NCBI GenBank assembly: GCA_017963105.1
Contig: JAGCTY010000018.1
Span: forward strand, 1 to 61,657
DNA: 61,657 bases
From: Lentisphaeria bacterium
Lineage (GTDB): Bacteria > Verrucomicrobiota > Lentisphaeria > Victivallales > UBA1829
Direction: 5' to 3'
The translations under genes and the position numbers were made by a program. Numbering within the stretch: the stretch's first letter is position 1; every line of letters begins with the position of its first letter. This document shows, in pieces, positions 41,703-52,100 of this stretch. The notes beneath the pieces were generated by a model. The model saw only the letters and a list, made by a program, of their open reading frames with translations. It ran no database searches and was not told the origin of the DNA.

Positions 41703-42096
41703 CTATCCCCAGGACAAGATCTCCCATCTACCATCTTCCAAGCGGCCAAGCCACCACTGGTAGTCTGTATCCTCATCCAGATTCCATGCGTATGGACCTT
41801 CCTTGACGGGAAAGTTGCTCAAGAATTCGGCGCCCTGAACGTATTGCTTCCCCACATCTTCGGGCGGCATGTTAGACCGGACATAGCGGAGAGAATTCAG
41901 CCATTCAAGATTCTCGTCGTTGTTGACTTCGTCTCCGGCATAGCGGATGCTCGCATACGGTAAAGGTAGCGAACTTATCCTTGATCAAAAGAATGGCTGA
42001 GTTCAGTTTCTCCTGTGTGTAAAGCGAACTGCTGCCGAGGTCGATTGCGACCTCTGGCGCGGTTCCAGTCGTTTTTGTTCCGCAGGCAGACATCAC
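41703..42096 (-). pseudogene. Truncated, frameshifted lipoprotein gene (DUF4829-like)
   Basis: Two minus-strand frames together read as one protein. The first part (42096 downwards) gives MSACGTKTTGTAPEVAIDLG and SSSLYTQEKLNSAILLIKDKFATF. After a frame change near 41955 the second gives SIRYAGDEVNNDENLEWLNS, then QYVQGAEFLSNF, DYQWWLGRLEDGRWEILSWG and stop. The pieces resemble a family of small lipoproteins of gut Firmicutes (SLYTQE... SIRYAGDE... QWWL... LSWG). The lipobox remnant SAC is there but the hydrophobic signal before it is missing, and 42097-42356 upstream holds no readable start. So the gene is both 5'-truncated and frameshifted. The family name is from memory of the pattern. Confidence 0.65.
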
Positions 42097-42356
42097 GTCA
42101 CGAAATCTCTCGCCTCGTGAACCCGACGAAAACGCTGAAATTCTGCAACGGACGCAAAATCGTCATGAAGGATTTCTATGGGCTCTCCGTCCTGAACGTA
42201 CTCAGAGCGGCAGCTGCCTGACCACACCCGGACGAAACATTGCACAGGACTGCTCGTGCGTCGCCGAGCTCGATGCCTTCGGCAAAGGAAATTGAATTCC
42301 GGGAACAAAAGCGTGTTTTATCGAAACGGCGGTCCCTGGAGCAAATCAGGCTCTTG

Positions 42357-43475
42357 TCAGAAGAATTTCGGAGCGGCGCATTTAGGACAGCCTCTGCTGT
42401 AACGAAGATCGTATTCTCCGTGTTCCTCTCCGTTGTCGCTGCGCCGATGACAATAAAAAGTATAACTGGATGATGTAGAAGATTTGATATTGTTTCTGAG
42501 AGAGTTATTCGTGTTTGAGGATTGACGTGGCGGGGCAATTTCTTTCTGAACATTCGAAGGAATATAAACGTTGGAGGGTGGATTGTTCAAGCTGGCTTGT
42601 TGAGCTTGGAGAAGACCAGCCAAGGCGGCCTCTGTGAGTATGGTTGTAAAGGATTTTCCTCCATTGTTGTTGCCCACAATGCCGGAACGATAGTGAAATT
42701 TCCCGTCCCAGAAACCTTCATAAATGCTGTCTTGCGGAATATCGCAATAATATAATTGGTCGGGGGACCAAACTCGCTTATAACCCGGCTCAATCGTTGT
42801 CGGAAAGTAATGGCAGTTGTCGCCTTCCCAGTATAAAACAATACAATTCTCCGGGATCTCACAATAGGTCTGATTTGCATCATTAAAAACAAGTTTTCGC
42901 TTTTCCCTTTTGTCGGAAAGTTTTCGATACAGGGGTGTCAACTGTTTCAACACACCCCAATTGTCTTCAGATGTGATGGAAAGGTCTCCCTTGACAGCAT
43001 CTCCTCCGGCAGAAAATCCTACGAGTTTTTCTTTTTCAAATTTAGCGATTACCGAATTGCGTTTGGAATAGTATTGGTTTCCTTTTAAGAACTCATTACA
43101 GTAATACCATGCCAGAAACATGACATTCAGTTCCCCATTGTACTGGACGACCGCCGGAGAATCCCCCATTTTCTCAATGCATTCCTGTATTGTCATCCCC
43201 AGCGTAAAACCATTGACGAAATCCTTTGCATTGAAAGACCCGTCAGGATTAAGGATTTCAGAACCGTGAGACCCCAGATCAACATACGTTTCGGCATTGC
43301 TGCGCTTATTCAAGGATGATGATGTTTTGTCGGCAGAAATGCATGCCGTTAGGCACAAAACAGAAACGCCCATCAGGACGACGAGAGCCGATCCGAGCTT
43401 GAAAATGCTCGTTTTGTGTTTTCTTCCCTCACGAAGGGCATGATTAAGGCAAACGCCAAGAGGCAAATCGTTCAT
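42357..43475 (-). CDS. Lipoprotein with C-terminal zinc-ribbon-like tail
   Basis: A 372-residue protein. A 25-residue polar N-terminus precedes a hydrophobic segment and lipobox (VVLMGVSVLCLTAC), longer than usual for a lipoprotein signal. The middle has two mixed alpha/beta regions, one with GFTLGMTIQECIEKMGDSPAVVQYNG, which resembles SmpA/BamE-like folds. The tail is Asn/Ser-rich and then ends FYCHRRSDNGEEHGEYD...GCPKCAAPKFF, a likely metal-binding ribbon. I start at the ATG at 43475 with AAAGGAG before it. The next gene upstream ends in a closely similar CPKCSAPNYTF. No function is known. Confidence 0.7.
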   Translation of the reverse strand: MNDLPLGVCLNHALREGRKHKTSIFKLGSALVVLMGVSVLCLTACISADKTSSSLNKRSNAETYVDLGSHGSEILNPDGSFNAKDFVNGFTLGMTIQECIEKMGDSPAVVQYNGELNVMFLAWYYCNEFLKGNQYYSKRNSVIAKFEKEKLVGFSAGGDAVKGDLSITSEDNWGVLKQLTPLYRKLSDKREKRKLVFNDANQTYCEIPENCIVLYWEGDNCHYFPTTIEPGYKRVWSPDQLYYCDIPQDSIYEGFWDGKFHYRSGIVGNNNGGKSFTTILTEAALAGLLQAQQASLNNPPSNVYIPSNVQKEIAPPRQSSNTNNSLRNNIKSSTSSSYTFYCHRRSDNGEEHGEYDLRYSRGCPKCAAPKFF

Positions 43476-43715
43476 CGTTTTTCTCCTTTTCTCCAACGAG
43501 TTGGGGTTCTATAACATGTTTGATTCTGGAACTTGTCTTTGTTCGTGTTCGTTTCTCGGTTTCTCTCGCGAGTTCACTCCTGTGCTGTTCCGAGGTTACA
43601 ATTGTTCCTCGTGCGATGATCGCATTCACGGATGATTTGGAAATCTGTGGCAAATAATAGAGATCCTCTTATCATTCACTTGAATTCAGTCTGAGCAAGG
43701 AAGCAACAGGGACAA

Positions 43716-45437
43716 TCAAAATGTATAGTTTGGCGCACTGCATTTCGGGCAAAGCCCCGAAGGCCAAGCCCGATAATCGTACTCCTCACCACATCGTGGA
43801 CACCGCGCTTGTGACTGGTCGATTCTCTTGGGGGTCACGGATGGACCATCAATTGCTGGGGAGGTAAAAAAGTCCTGCGGAAAGACAGTGTTCATTTGAC
43901 GAATCGAATAGCTTGTAAAAAACTCATCTTGAATTCTGACCCATTCCTCTGCTTTCTGAACAGGATCTATGCTGCGCCGAAACGTCATGATCGCTCGTCT
44001 CATGGTGTTGTAGGCTTTCATTGCCTTCTCTGTATCCAATGCTTTCAACATCTGCAACCTATTTTTTGCCTGAATAAACATCTCTGTTCTTGCCTTTCGG
44101 CTTTTTGTATTTTTCATGTCGTTGAAGAACCGCTTTTCTTCTTCATCCAGTTGATCGAATTCATCAGCCGCGTCTTCGAACAACTCCACATTCTGCATTA
44201 ACATTTGGTCGGTATCATACCGCATGGCTCCCATCAACGAGGGGAACTGCATACCTAACATCGCCTCCTGTGCCTGATACAAGGATATCTGCTGTTTAAG
44301 GTGCGTTGCCTGTTCCCGTGCTTGTTTCGCCATTTGTCGGCATTGAAGCGCCTGTTCAGGAAATCCCGTTGGTTTATTCGCCTCCACTTCGTCCATGTCG
44401 TCCATAACGTCATCTTCAATGATTCTTTGCTTGTCACGATCACTTGTTTTAATGCTATTGTTTTGCGTTTTTTTTATTTCTGCTGAATCCGTTTTCTGTT
44501 GATCGGCTTGTTTGACTTTATTCTGATGTGTTGAACCGACAACGATCCGGAATGTGCCATTGGACCACCCGAAGGTTTTTGATTGACTGTTTCGTGTTGC
44601 AGATCTTGCGGCATTTCCGTCCGTGTCCAGTCCACCACGAATCACATGTTTTTTGTCCCCGCTCGCCCCTACTGTATAGTATCCGCAAACTGGATCGCTT
44701 TTGGGGCTTTTCCCATAGAAATCATTTGCGTAGGAGTCCAGACACCAATGCCATAGACCTTTCATCTGCTCAAACCCCCACGGATTTGTCTTGAAAGCCA
44801 AATCGCTGTCGTATTTATCACCCCACCAATAGATGGTCGAAGTTCCTGCTCTGGCAGCATATTCCCACTCCGCCTCGGTCGGAAGCCTGCATTTCAGCCA
44901 TGTCAATTCATTCATTCTCTCACAAAAACGATTCGCATCATTCCATGATACATTTGTGACGGCATCACTGTCCGGGTTATCTTTTTTTCCTGATGGAGCT
45001 GTTCCCATGATCTCCTGATACTGACTTTGCGAGATAGGGTATTTGCCCATCCAAAAACCTTGTGTAATGCTCACCGGATGACGGGGGATTTCATCTTGGT
45101 TATAGTACCTGTCATCACCTGGTTTCCATAAAAATGAATCCGTCGCATCTTCAAGTTCACAATCTTTCGCCCCCATAGTGAATTGTCCAGGTTCGCACCA
45201 GATCATTTCAATTTTATTTCCGCTTGGCAAAGTGATGTACCCTGAATCGCCACTCTTGGTTCCGACTAGTGCCTGATGGTTTTCCTTGGATAAGTGAATA
45301 GGTGTGCTCGTACTGTTTGACGTGCTTTTACTGTCTTTGGAGGCTGTCGTTTTCTGTGAATCTGCTTTCGCCGCCGAAAACAGACAGAAAGAAAAGGACA
45401 GACATAAAGTCCAGACGATTAAAAATTTTCGTTTCAT
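43716..45437 (-). CDS. Exported FGE/SUMF1-like domain protein with C-terminal zinc ribbon
   Basis: A 573-residue protein with signal peptide (MKRKFLIVWTLCLSFSFCLFSAAKA). Residues about 60-300 are a formylglycine-generating-enzyme-like domain: MIWCEPGQFTMGA, HPVSITQGFWMGKYPISQSQYQEIMG, VTNVSWNDANRFCERMN, RLPTEAEWEYAARAGT and a final NGTFRIVV. The cysteine pair that makes true FGE active is not seen near HVIRGGLDTDGNAARSATRN, so it probably binds rather than oxidises. Residues about 330-520 are charged and likely coiled coil. The end, RCPRCGEEYDYRAWPSGLCPKCSAPNYTF (in two CxxC knuckles), is a zinc ribbon shared in part with the next gene. AAGGAG precedes the start. Confidence 0.8.
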   Translation of the reverse strand: MKRKFLIVWTLCLSFSFCLFSAAKADSQKTTASKDSKSTSNSTSTPIHLSKENHQALVGTKSGDSGYITLPSGNKIEMIWCEPGQFTMGAKDCELEDATDSFLWKPGDDRYYNQDEIPRHPVSITQGFWMGKYPISQSQYQEIMGTAPSGKKDNPDSDAVTNVSWNDANRFCERMNELTWLKCRLPTEAEWEYAARAGTSTIYWWGDKYDSDLAFKTNPWGFEQMKGLWHWCLDSYANDFYGKSPKSDPVCGYYTVGASGDKKHVIRGGLDTDGNAARSATRNSQSKTFGWSNGTFRIVVGSTHQNKVKQADQQKTDSAEIKKTQNNSIKTSDRDKQRIIEDDVMDDMDEVEANKPTGFPEQALQCRQMAKQAREQATHLKQQISLYQAQEAMLGMQFPSLMGAMRYDTDQMLMQNVELFEDAADEFDQLDEEEKRFFNDMKNTKSRKARTEMFIQAKNRLQMLKALDTEKAMKAYNTMRRAIMTFRRSIDPVQKAEEWVRIQDEFFTSYSIRQMNTVFPQDFFTSPAIDGPSVTPKRIDQSQARCPRCGEEYDYRAWPSGLCPKCSAPNYTF

Positions 45438-45471
45438 TAGTTTTTTTCTCCTTCTGAGGTCCGATTTGCAT

Positions 45472-46035
45472 TCAGCAAATCTTATCTGTTATACAAAATG
45501 AAAAAATGAATACAAGGACTGTCAAAAGAACTGCAATCACGGTCGATAAAACTCTCCGCCACTTTGGGAGAACTTGCTTTTTCTCTCTAGTAAAAAAATG
45601 CAAAACGATGATTGGAATTCCTTGAAAGACAGAGGCAAAACAGGATAGGGCACAGAAATCATTGAGAAACTCCAGAAGTGGTCGGTTATGGAAAGGAGAA
45701 TCCACATAAGGATTCTGATAACCAAAACAAAAAGCCATAGAAATGACAGTTGCCTCCAGGAAAAGGAACAGCCATTTTTCTGACAAAAGCCACTTTTTTG
45801 TCGAAAAACAGATTCCTATGGGAAAAAGCACCGCGCCCGGAATCAGCATCCAGCTTATAAGGCGTCCGAAATCCGTCCTCCAATCAGGATTAAGTCCGCT
45901 GGCAATCAGTCCGCAATTACGCAGATTCTCTCCCGACAATCCGCAAAGCAAACATGCACAAGAAATAACAAGAAACAAATACCGACTTTTTATGACGGCA
46001 TTAATAAAACACTTGAACTTTGCTTTAGATTCCAT
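45472..46035 (-). CDS. Integral membrane protein of unknown function
   Basis: A 187-residue protein with four predicted membrane segments (YLFLVISCACLLCGLSG, LISWMLIPGAVLFPIGICF, WLFLFLEATVISMAFCFGY, VLSTVIAVLLTVLVFIFSFCI), small loops and a basic N-terminus. I start at the ATG at 46035, with GGGGAAAGAAC before it; a TTG six codons earlier is less likely. It lies between the giant gene and the FGE-like gene, same strand. No family recognised. Cys and Phe content is high. Confidence 0.65.
   Translation of the reverse strand: MESKAKFKCFINAVIKSRYLFLVISCACLLCGLSGENLRNCGLIASGLNPDWRTDFGRLISWMLIPGAVLFPIGICFSTKKWLLSEKWLFLFLEATVISMAFCFGYQNPYVDSPFHNRPLLEFLNDFCALSCFASVFQGIPIIVLHFFTREKKQVLPKWRRVLSTVIAVLLTVLVFIFSFCITDKIC
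45488..45515 (-). promoter_or_regulatory. Possible promoter of the FGE-like gene
   Basis: Minus strand TTGTAT (45515-45510), 16-base spacer, TATAAC (45493-45488), inside the last codons of the membrane-protein gene, about 50 bases before the FGE-like start. Confidence 0.4.
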
Positions 46036-46123
46036 TATGAGTTCTTTCCCCAAAAGACTTCTTGTATCCCAATAAAAGGATAAAGACCATTGTTCGAGTA
46101 TCCATGTGGAAGAAGCTTTTTTA

Positions 46124-49100
46124 TTATTCTAAGCTTGCGATTACTCCTGTTGTTGTATCAGCATTCTCGAAAATCTTTTGCGAGGTGAATTTAGCAAAGG
46201 CTCCGGCAGATGCGAGCTTGGCATACTGTTCCGAACCATCGTCACCAAATTTGAGCGTGACCTTTTCTGCTGCGACACCGGAGACCTTGACGCTGTTATT
46301 GCCGTCCGTGTAAGTCAGCGTAGCTTCGTCCCAGTTGGCCTTACTTCCTTCAGTAAACCAGAGCATCACTGAACCATCAGCGAGCTGTTCGACTTCATCA
46401 ATGCCCCAGTTGTCGCAGAAGGTAAAGATATCGTTTCCGCCGCCGCCGTGCATACGATCATTGCCGATGCCGCCAGCGATCACATCGTTGCCGGACGCGC
46501 CCACGATGCGGTCATTCCCCGCATCGCCGAACATGATGTTGTTGCCCTTGTTCGCCCAGATTGTGTCGTTGCCGTCGCCACCACGGATTGTCAGCCCTTC
46601 TCCAATATACTCGAAGCGCTGACTGGTCATATCCACGATGTCATTTCCTGCACCAGCTCGGATTTCATCAATCTGAGCGATGCGGGACTGGCTCAGGCCA
46701 AGTTCATCCGGAGACGCGGAATAAATGTCATCCACAAACAGGGCATCACCAATGGAGTCGTCCGTCATCAGCAGGACGTTAGCATCGGTCGAGCCTTCTA
46801 TAATGTCCGTGAGCTTGTTCTTGCCGAAGAGCGAGGCGTATTCCTCTGTGCCGTCCCATGTATCATCATCGGTGGAACCGACATGCTGGGCAGCATAGCC
46901 GGATTCCCATGTGCCGACAGAATTCACGAAGAACACGTCCGCATGGCCGTCAGCGTTGGATCTGATGAGCTTCGGTTCATTATTAGCCTCTTCCGCAACG
47001 ACAGGCACAGCAACGCTCCATTCCTCGCCGCCATCGGCTTTTACGCGCATCTGGTAGTTGCCCGCGGGCATTTGGAAAGAATCCAGCGAATTGGAATCGA
47101 CGACCAGCTGAATGACATGCTCGAAATTGTCCGTGGAGTATTCTACTGTGTATTGCGTGGCGACCTCGACCTTTTCCCAAGTTTGAGTTTGAGGTGCGAC
47201 ATCCGAGGGCGGCATGTCAGCCGTGTTAACTGTTACGAAAAGAACGTTGTCCTTGTTCAAATGCAACGTATAACTGGATCCGTTGATGTTCATCGCACCT
47301 CCATTCAGCGTGAGAATACCGAGCGGCGTGCCGGACGTATTCACCACGGAGATCGTGCCATTGAACTCCGAAGCGCCTTCCGCAAGCGTGTATGTGCCGA
47401 TTGACTGCTTATCGGAGACCGTGAGCGTGTAGAGCGGAGCGCCTTTGATGAGGGCAAGATTGTTGACCCGCGCAACTGTCTCCGGCGCAAGATCGGAGAT
47501 GTCGAAATCAAGATGGAAGGCCGCGTTTTGCAGGGAGGATACAATCACGCCCTCCTCGAAGACCATCCGTCCGGTCATCGTGCCGCCGGAGTAGATCAGT
47601 ATTCGTCCTTGGGAAATCGTTACGTTATGTGCAATGCCTCCATCACAGAGATAAATGTTCCCGGATTGAATAACGGTGTTGTCGGCAATGCCGCCAGAGG
47701 AAATGTCAATCCCCCCGCCGAATACGACTGTGTTGCTCGCCATTCCACCGGAGCTTATAAAGAGTCCTCCAGCCATGACCGTAGTGCTGTCTGCCACGCC
47801 GTCGCTATCGATGTACGTTCTGCCGCCTTCAATGGAGGTCCGGGTTGCTGTTCCTCCGGCAAAGCAATGCATGGCGCCCCAGGAATTGAGCACCGTATTG
47901 TTCGCCATGCCGCCGGAAGAGATGAATACGTTGCCGACATCAATGATCATGGTGTCGTTTGCCATTCCACCGTCGGCGATGAAGAGAGTTCCTCCGGAGT
48001 TAACAGTGGTGCTATTGGCAGTTCCGCCGGAAACATACATGCTGCCGCCGTAGTTCACCGTGGTGCGGTTTGCCGTGCCGCCGTGTAAGACATACATGCT
48101 GCCCCAGCCGATATACATACTGTTGTCTCCGACAATAACAGTATCGTTTGCAGTACCGCCGCTTGAAATGAGCATTTGTCCGTCGTAAAGCAAAGTATTG
48201 TTTGCCACGCCTCCATCGCGGACATGCACATCTCCTCCGCCCCAGGAGTGGACGGACGTATAGTTTGCCGTACCGCCACTGGAGACATACATGCTTCCAT
48301 GGGAAACAACCGTATTGTCCGCAAGACCGCCGGACATAACGTACATACTGCCGTCAATCGTTTTCGAGGTCATAACCATTGCATGGGAGAGCAGTTGATT
48401 GAGATCACCATAGTACACGCCGGAATACTGGCTGGTGAATGTGACATAAGCGCCATCCGCTATCGATACGCTTCCCACACATGGCGTCCAATCAACGTTT
48501 GTTGCCGTTCCACCGCTGTAGACGTACATCCATCCTCCTGCGTTGACCGTGGTGTTGTCCGTCGAGCCGCCGCTGGTGACTGTCATCCGTCCCCCAGCGT
48601 TTACCATGGTGCTGTTTGCTGTGCCGCCACTGTAAACATACAGGTCTCCCTCAGAGTTTATCGTGGTGCTGTTTGCCATGCCGCAGGAAAGAGACCCTGA
48701 TCCGCCAGCGTTAATAGTGGTATTGTCCGCCGTTCCGCCGCTGGAGATAATCAAACATCCCCCGGAGTTGATGATATTGTTGTTTGCTGTGCCACCGGAG
48801 GAAACAGTGACATCTCCACCGGAGTTGACCGTAGTGTTGTCCGCCGTGCCATCGGAAGAAACCACAAGATTTCCCCAGTAATTGACTGTAGTGCTGTCTA
48901 CTACCCCCCCGGAAGAAACATAGAGATTACTCCAGTAATCAACTGTGGTATTAGTCGCAAGACCACCGGATATTACATCCATGTTACAGTGACTGATCGT
49001 GGTATTGTTCGCTGTGCCGCCGCTGGAGATATAGACGTCTCCGCCGGAATTGACCGTGGTATTGTTCATCACACCTCCATTGCAGACGTGCAATTCTCCC

Positions 49101-52100
49101 CAGTCGTTGAATGTCGTGCTGTTTGCTGTTCCGCCGCTGGAGATATACATGCTGCCCCATCCGTCAATAACAGTGGCATTCGCGATGCCGCCAGACATAA
49201 TGTACATGACTTCATCATCGTTGATCGTTTTCGATTCCATTACCATTGCATGGGACAAAAGTTGATTGTAGGTACTATAGTACACGCCGGAATACTGGCT
49301 GGTGAATGTGACATAAGCACCATCCGCTATCCATATGCTTCCTACACACGGTGTCCAATCGACATTTGTTGCCGTTCCACCACTGGAGACAAGCATATAT
49401 CCGCCGGAATCGATCCTGGTGTTGGCTGCCGTACCGCCGCTACAGACAAACATGCTGCCGTATTCGTTTATCGTGGTACTGTTTGCAAAACCATCGGACA
49501 TCACATACATGCAAGGGCTGTTATATCCCGAAACAATCTTAGAATCCATAACTGAAGCATGAGACAAAAGCTGATTGTTGGATCCATAATACACCCCGGA
49601 ATACTGGCTGGCAAATGTAACATAAGCGTCGTCCTCGATCCAAACTTTACCTGCACACGGAGTCCAATCAACGTTTGTTGCAGAAGCACCGTTACAGACA
49701 TATAGAATTCCTCCTGATTTGACTGTTGTGCTGTCCGCTGTGCCACCGCTGGAAATACGCATACTGCCATTAATCGTCGTGTTGTTAACCCATCCGTCAT
49801 AGACATTTATCCCCCCCCCGCCATTGACTATGGTTTCGTTTGCCATGCCACCGTTGGAAATGTTCAGGCAACCGTAGTAGTTAACGGTTGTGCTGTTTGC
49901 TGTACCGCCATTAACGACTACACCACCAGAGATTGTCGTGTCTATCATAATCCCTCTGATATACATGCTGCCAAATCTATTGACAACTGTGCCGTTCGCC
50001 GTGCCGCCGGAGGAGACATAAATGTTGCCCCAGGAATTGACTGTGGTTTTATTCGTTTTTCCCCCGTTTGAGATATAAAGCATGCCGCTGGAATTGATCG
50101 TTGTATTGTTTGCGATTCCATCCGAAGAAACAATCATTGTACCGCCGCTGGACACCGTGGTATCCAGATAGGTCTGGCCGGAGGAAACGGCCCTGGACTC
50201 GTTGATCAAAACGGCTCCGCTGATGATTTGCGGAACTTTTTCGATATTGGCGACAGAGTAGCTTGTGACCTCGGAGAGATTGCCCGCCTCGTCGGCGCTT
50301 CGGAAATACACGGTACCATTCTCAGAGAATTTGATCGGGGTCGTATAGACATACCATGTCTGACCGTCAAAAGAGTACTCTTTTTCTACAGAATCCGCAC
50401 TGAACACCGCGGTCACGGTCACTTCTTGATCGGTGGTCGTCGTGATGTCCGCCACGGCAGACGGCTTTTCGGGCGCAACGTGGTCGATGTTCGTGACGGA
50501 ATACGCGGCGATTTCGGATGCCTGTCCCGCCGCATTTTTCGCGCGGAAATATACCGTTCCGTTTTCGGAACAACTGACCGCTTCCGTGTAAATATGCCAG
50601 TTCAGTCCGTCAAACGAATATTCTTTCACGGCAGAATCCTCGCTGAAGACGGCGGTCACGTTCACATTCCGGTTTGTCAAAGCAGTGACATCGGCGGAAA
50701 CCGTCGGCTTTTCCGGCGGATTGGACGGCGTTTCGCCGGAGAGCGTGACGGTTTTGACTTCGGACCAGTCGGAAATGTTTCCGACATTGTCGACGGCCTG
50801 CACCTTGAAATAACAGGTTGCGCCGGGCTGACCGGTAAAGATGAAACTGTCTTCCGGCGTGAAACCGGCCGAAGAGAATGCCTCCCCGTCGGCGGAGTAC
50901 AGGATGTTGTATCCGGAAATGCCGGAATCGGCATCCGCACCCTCGAATGTCAGTGTTGCGGCGCTGGAGTCCGTCTCCGCCACGACGCTGAACGAAGCAA
51001 TCTCAGGTTTCACGCTGTCGATCGTATTGACTGTGGTGGGCGTGTCGATGGGATCGTTGAAGTCGAAATATATCTTCGCCGTGTTGGTCAGCTCAGCGCC
51101 GTGGGGAAGATCCGATTTTGCGTTGAGGGAATAACGTATATGTCCTTCGCCGGATCCGATCATATCGTTGACCGGCAGCATGCCGTTGTCAACGTCCATC
51201 AGCATGAACCCGGTTGACGGATCGATCGCCATGAATTCGGCCACCAGCCGCGTCTCTCCGTTCTCGGCATCGGTAACGAGATTGATGGAGACTTTGGTCG
51301 TTATTTTTATGCCGAGCACATTCAAAACGACCGTGTCATTGAACGAATCCCGACCATCTCCTACTCTGAAACTGTTGCCCGCGATGCAGAATTCGTCCAG
51401 CACAAAGGAATCAAGGTCGAATTTGCCGGCGTCGATCACATCAAATACCCGGACCCATTGTGCAGGAGCCGTGGCGAATTCCGGATCGTTTTCGAAATCG
51501 ATCCTGTATGCGATCTTCTGCCCGGCGGAAACATATCCCTTTTCGCCGTTTCCCCCGATTGCCGTTTTGTCATTCGGATCCTGGGAGCCCGAGTCATCGC
51601 TTGGAGCCAAAACCGTCAGCGTAATGTCCGCGGAGGCTTCTTTCCCCTCATCGTCTTTAACGTAAAGAGTGTAGACATAACTGCCTTCGCCTAAAGTTAC
51701 GCTGACGGTTTCCGGTTCAAATCTCTGCGATATCGAGCGAGATTGCCAGACAATTGCCTGATTGTGGTATAAAGACCATTCCTTGATATATCCATCAACA
51801 TCTTCCCCATTCAGGGTTAAATTAAATGTGTGACAGGTCTCCCCATTGTCAAGTTTATAGGAATAATGATCTGCGGTTAACAAAGAAACCGGCGCGATGT
51901 TCTCCAATGAAACAATATCTGTTACAATAAAATACTCGTCGGAAAAATAATGGATTTTTGTGCCGTTTTCATTATGGCAGTTATCTTTATCTATAACAGC
52001 CAAACCGTATTCGCATTCTGTACCACACTCTTGCTCAATTGTTATTTGGTCGTTCTGTGGATTCTGAGATACCAGTTCTATCCAATTCCCGTCTTTATCC

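Noticed and set aside
47580..50220. Dense short repeats that look like a CRISPR array or satellite DNA
   Set aside because: The repeats keep frame, are degenerate at third positions and encode SGGTAN-type beta-helix units; there are no constant repeats with unique spacers.
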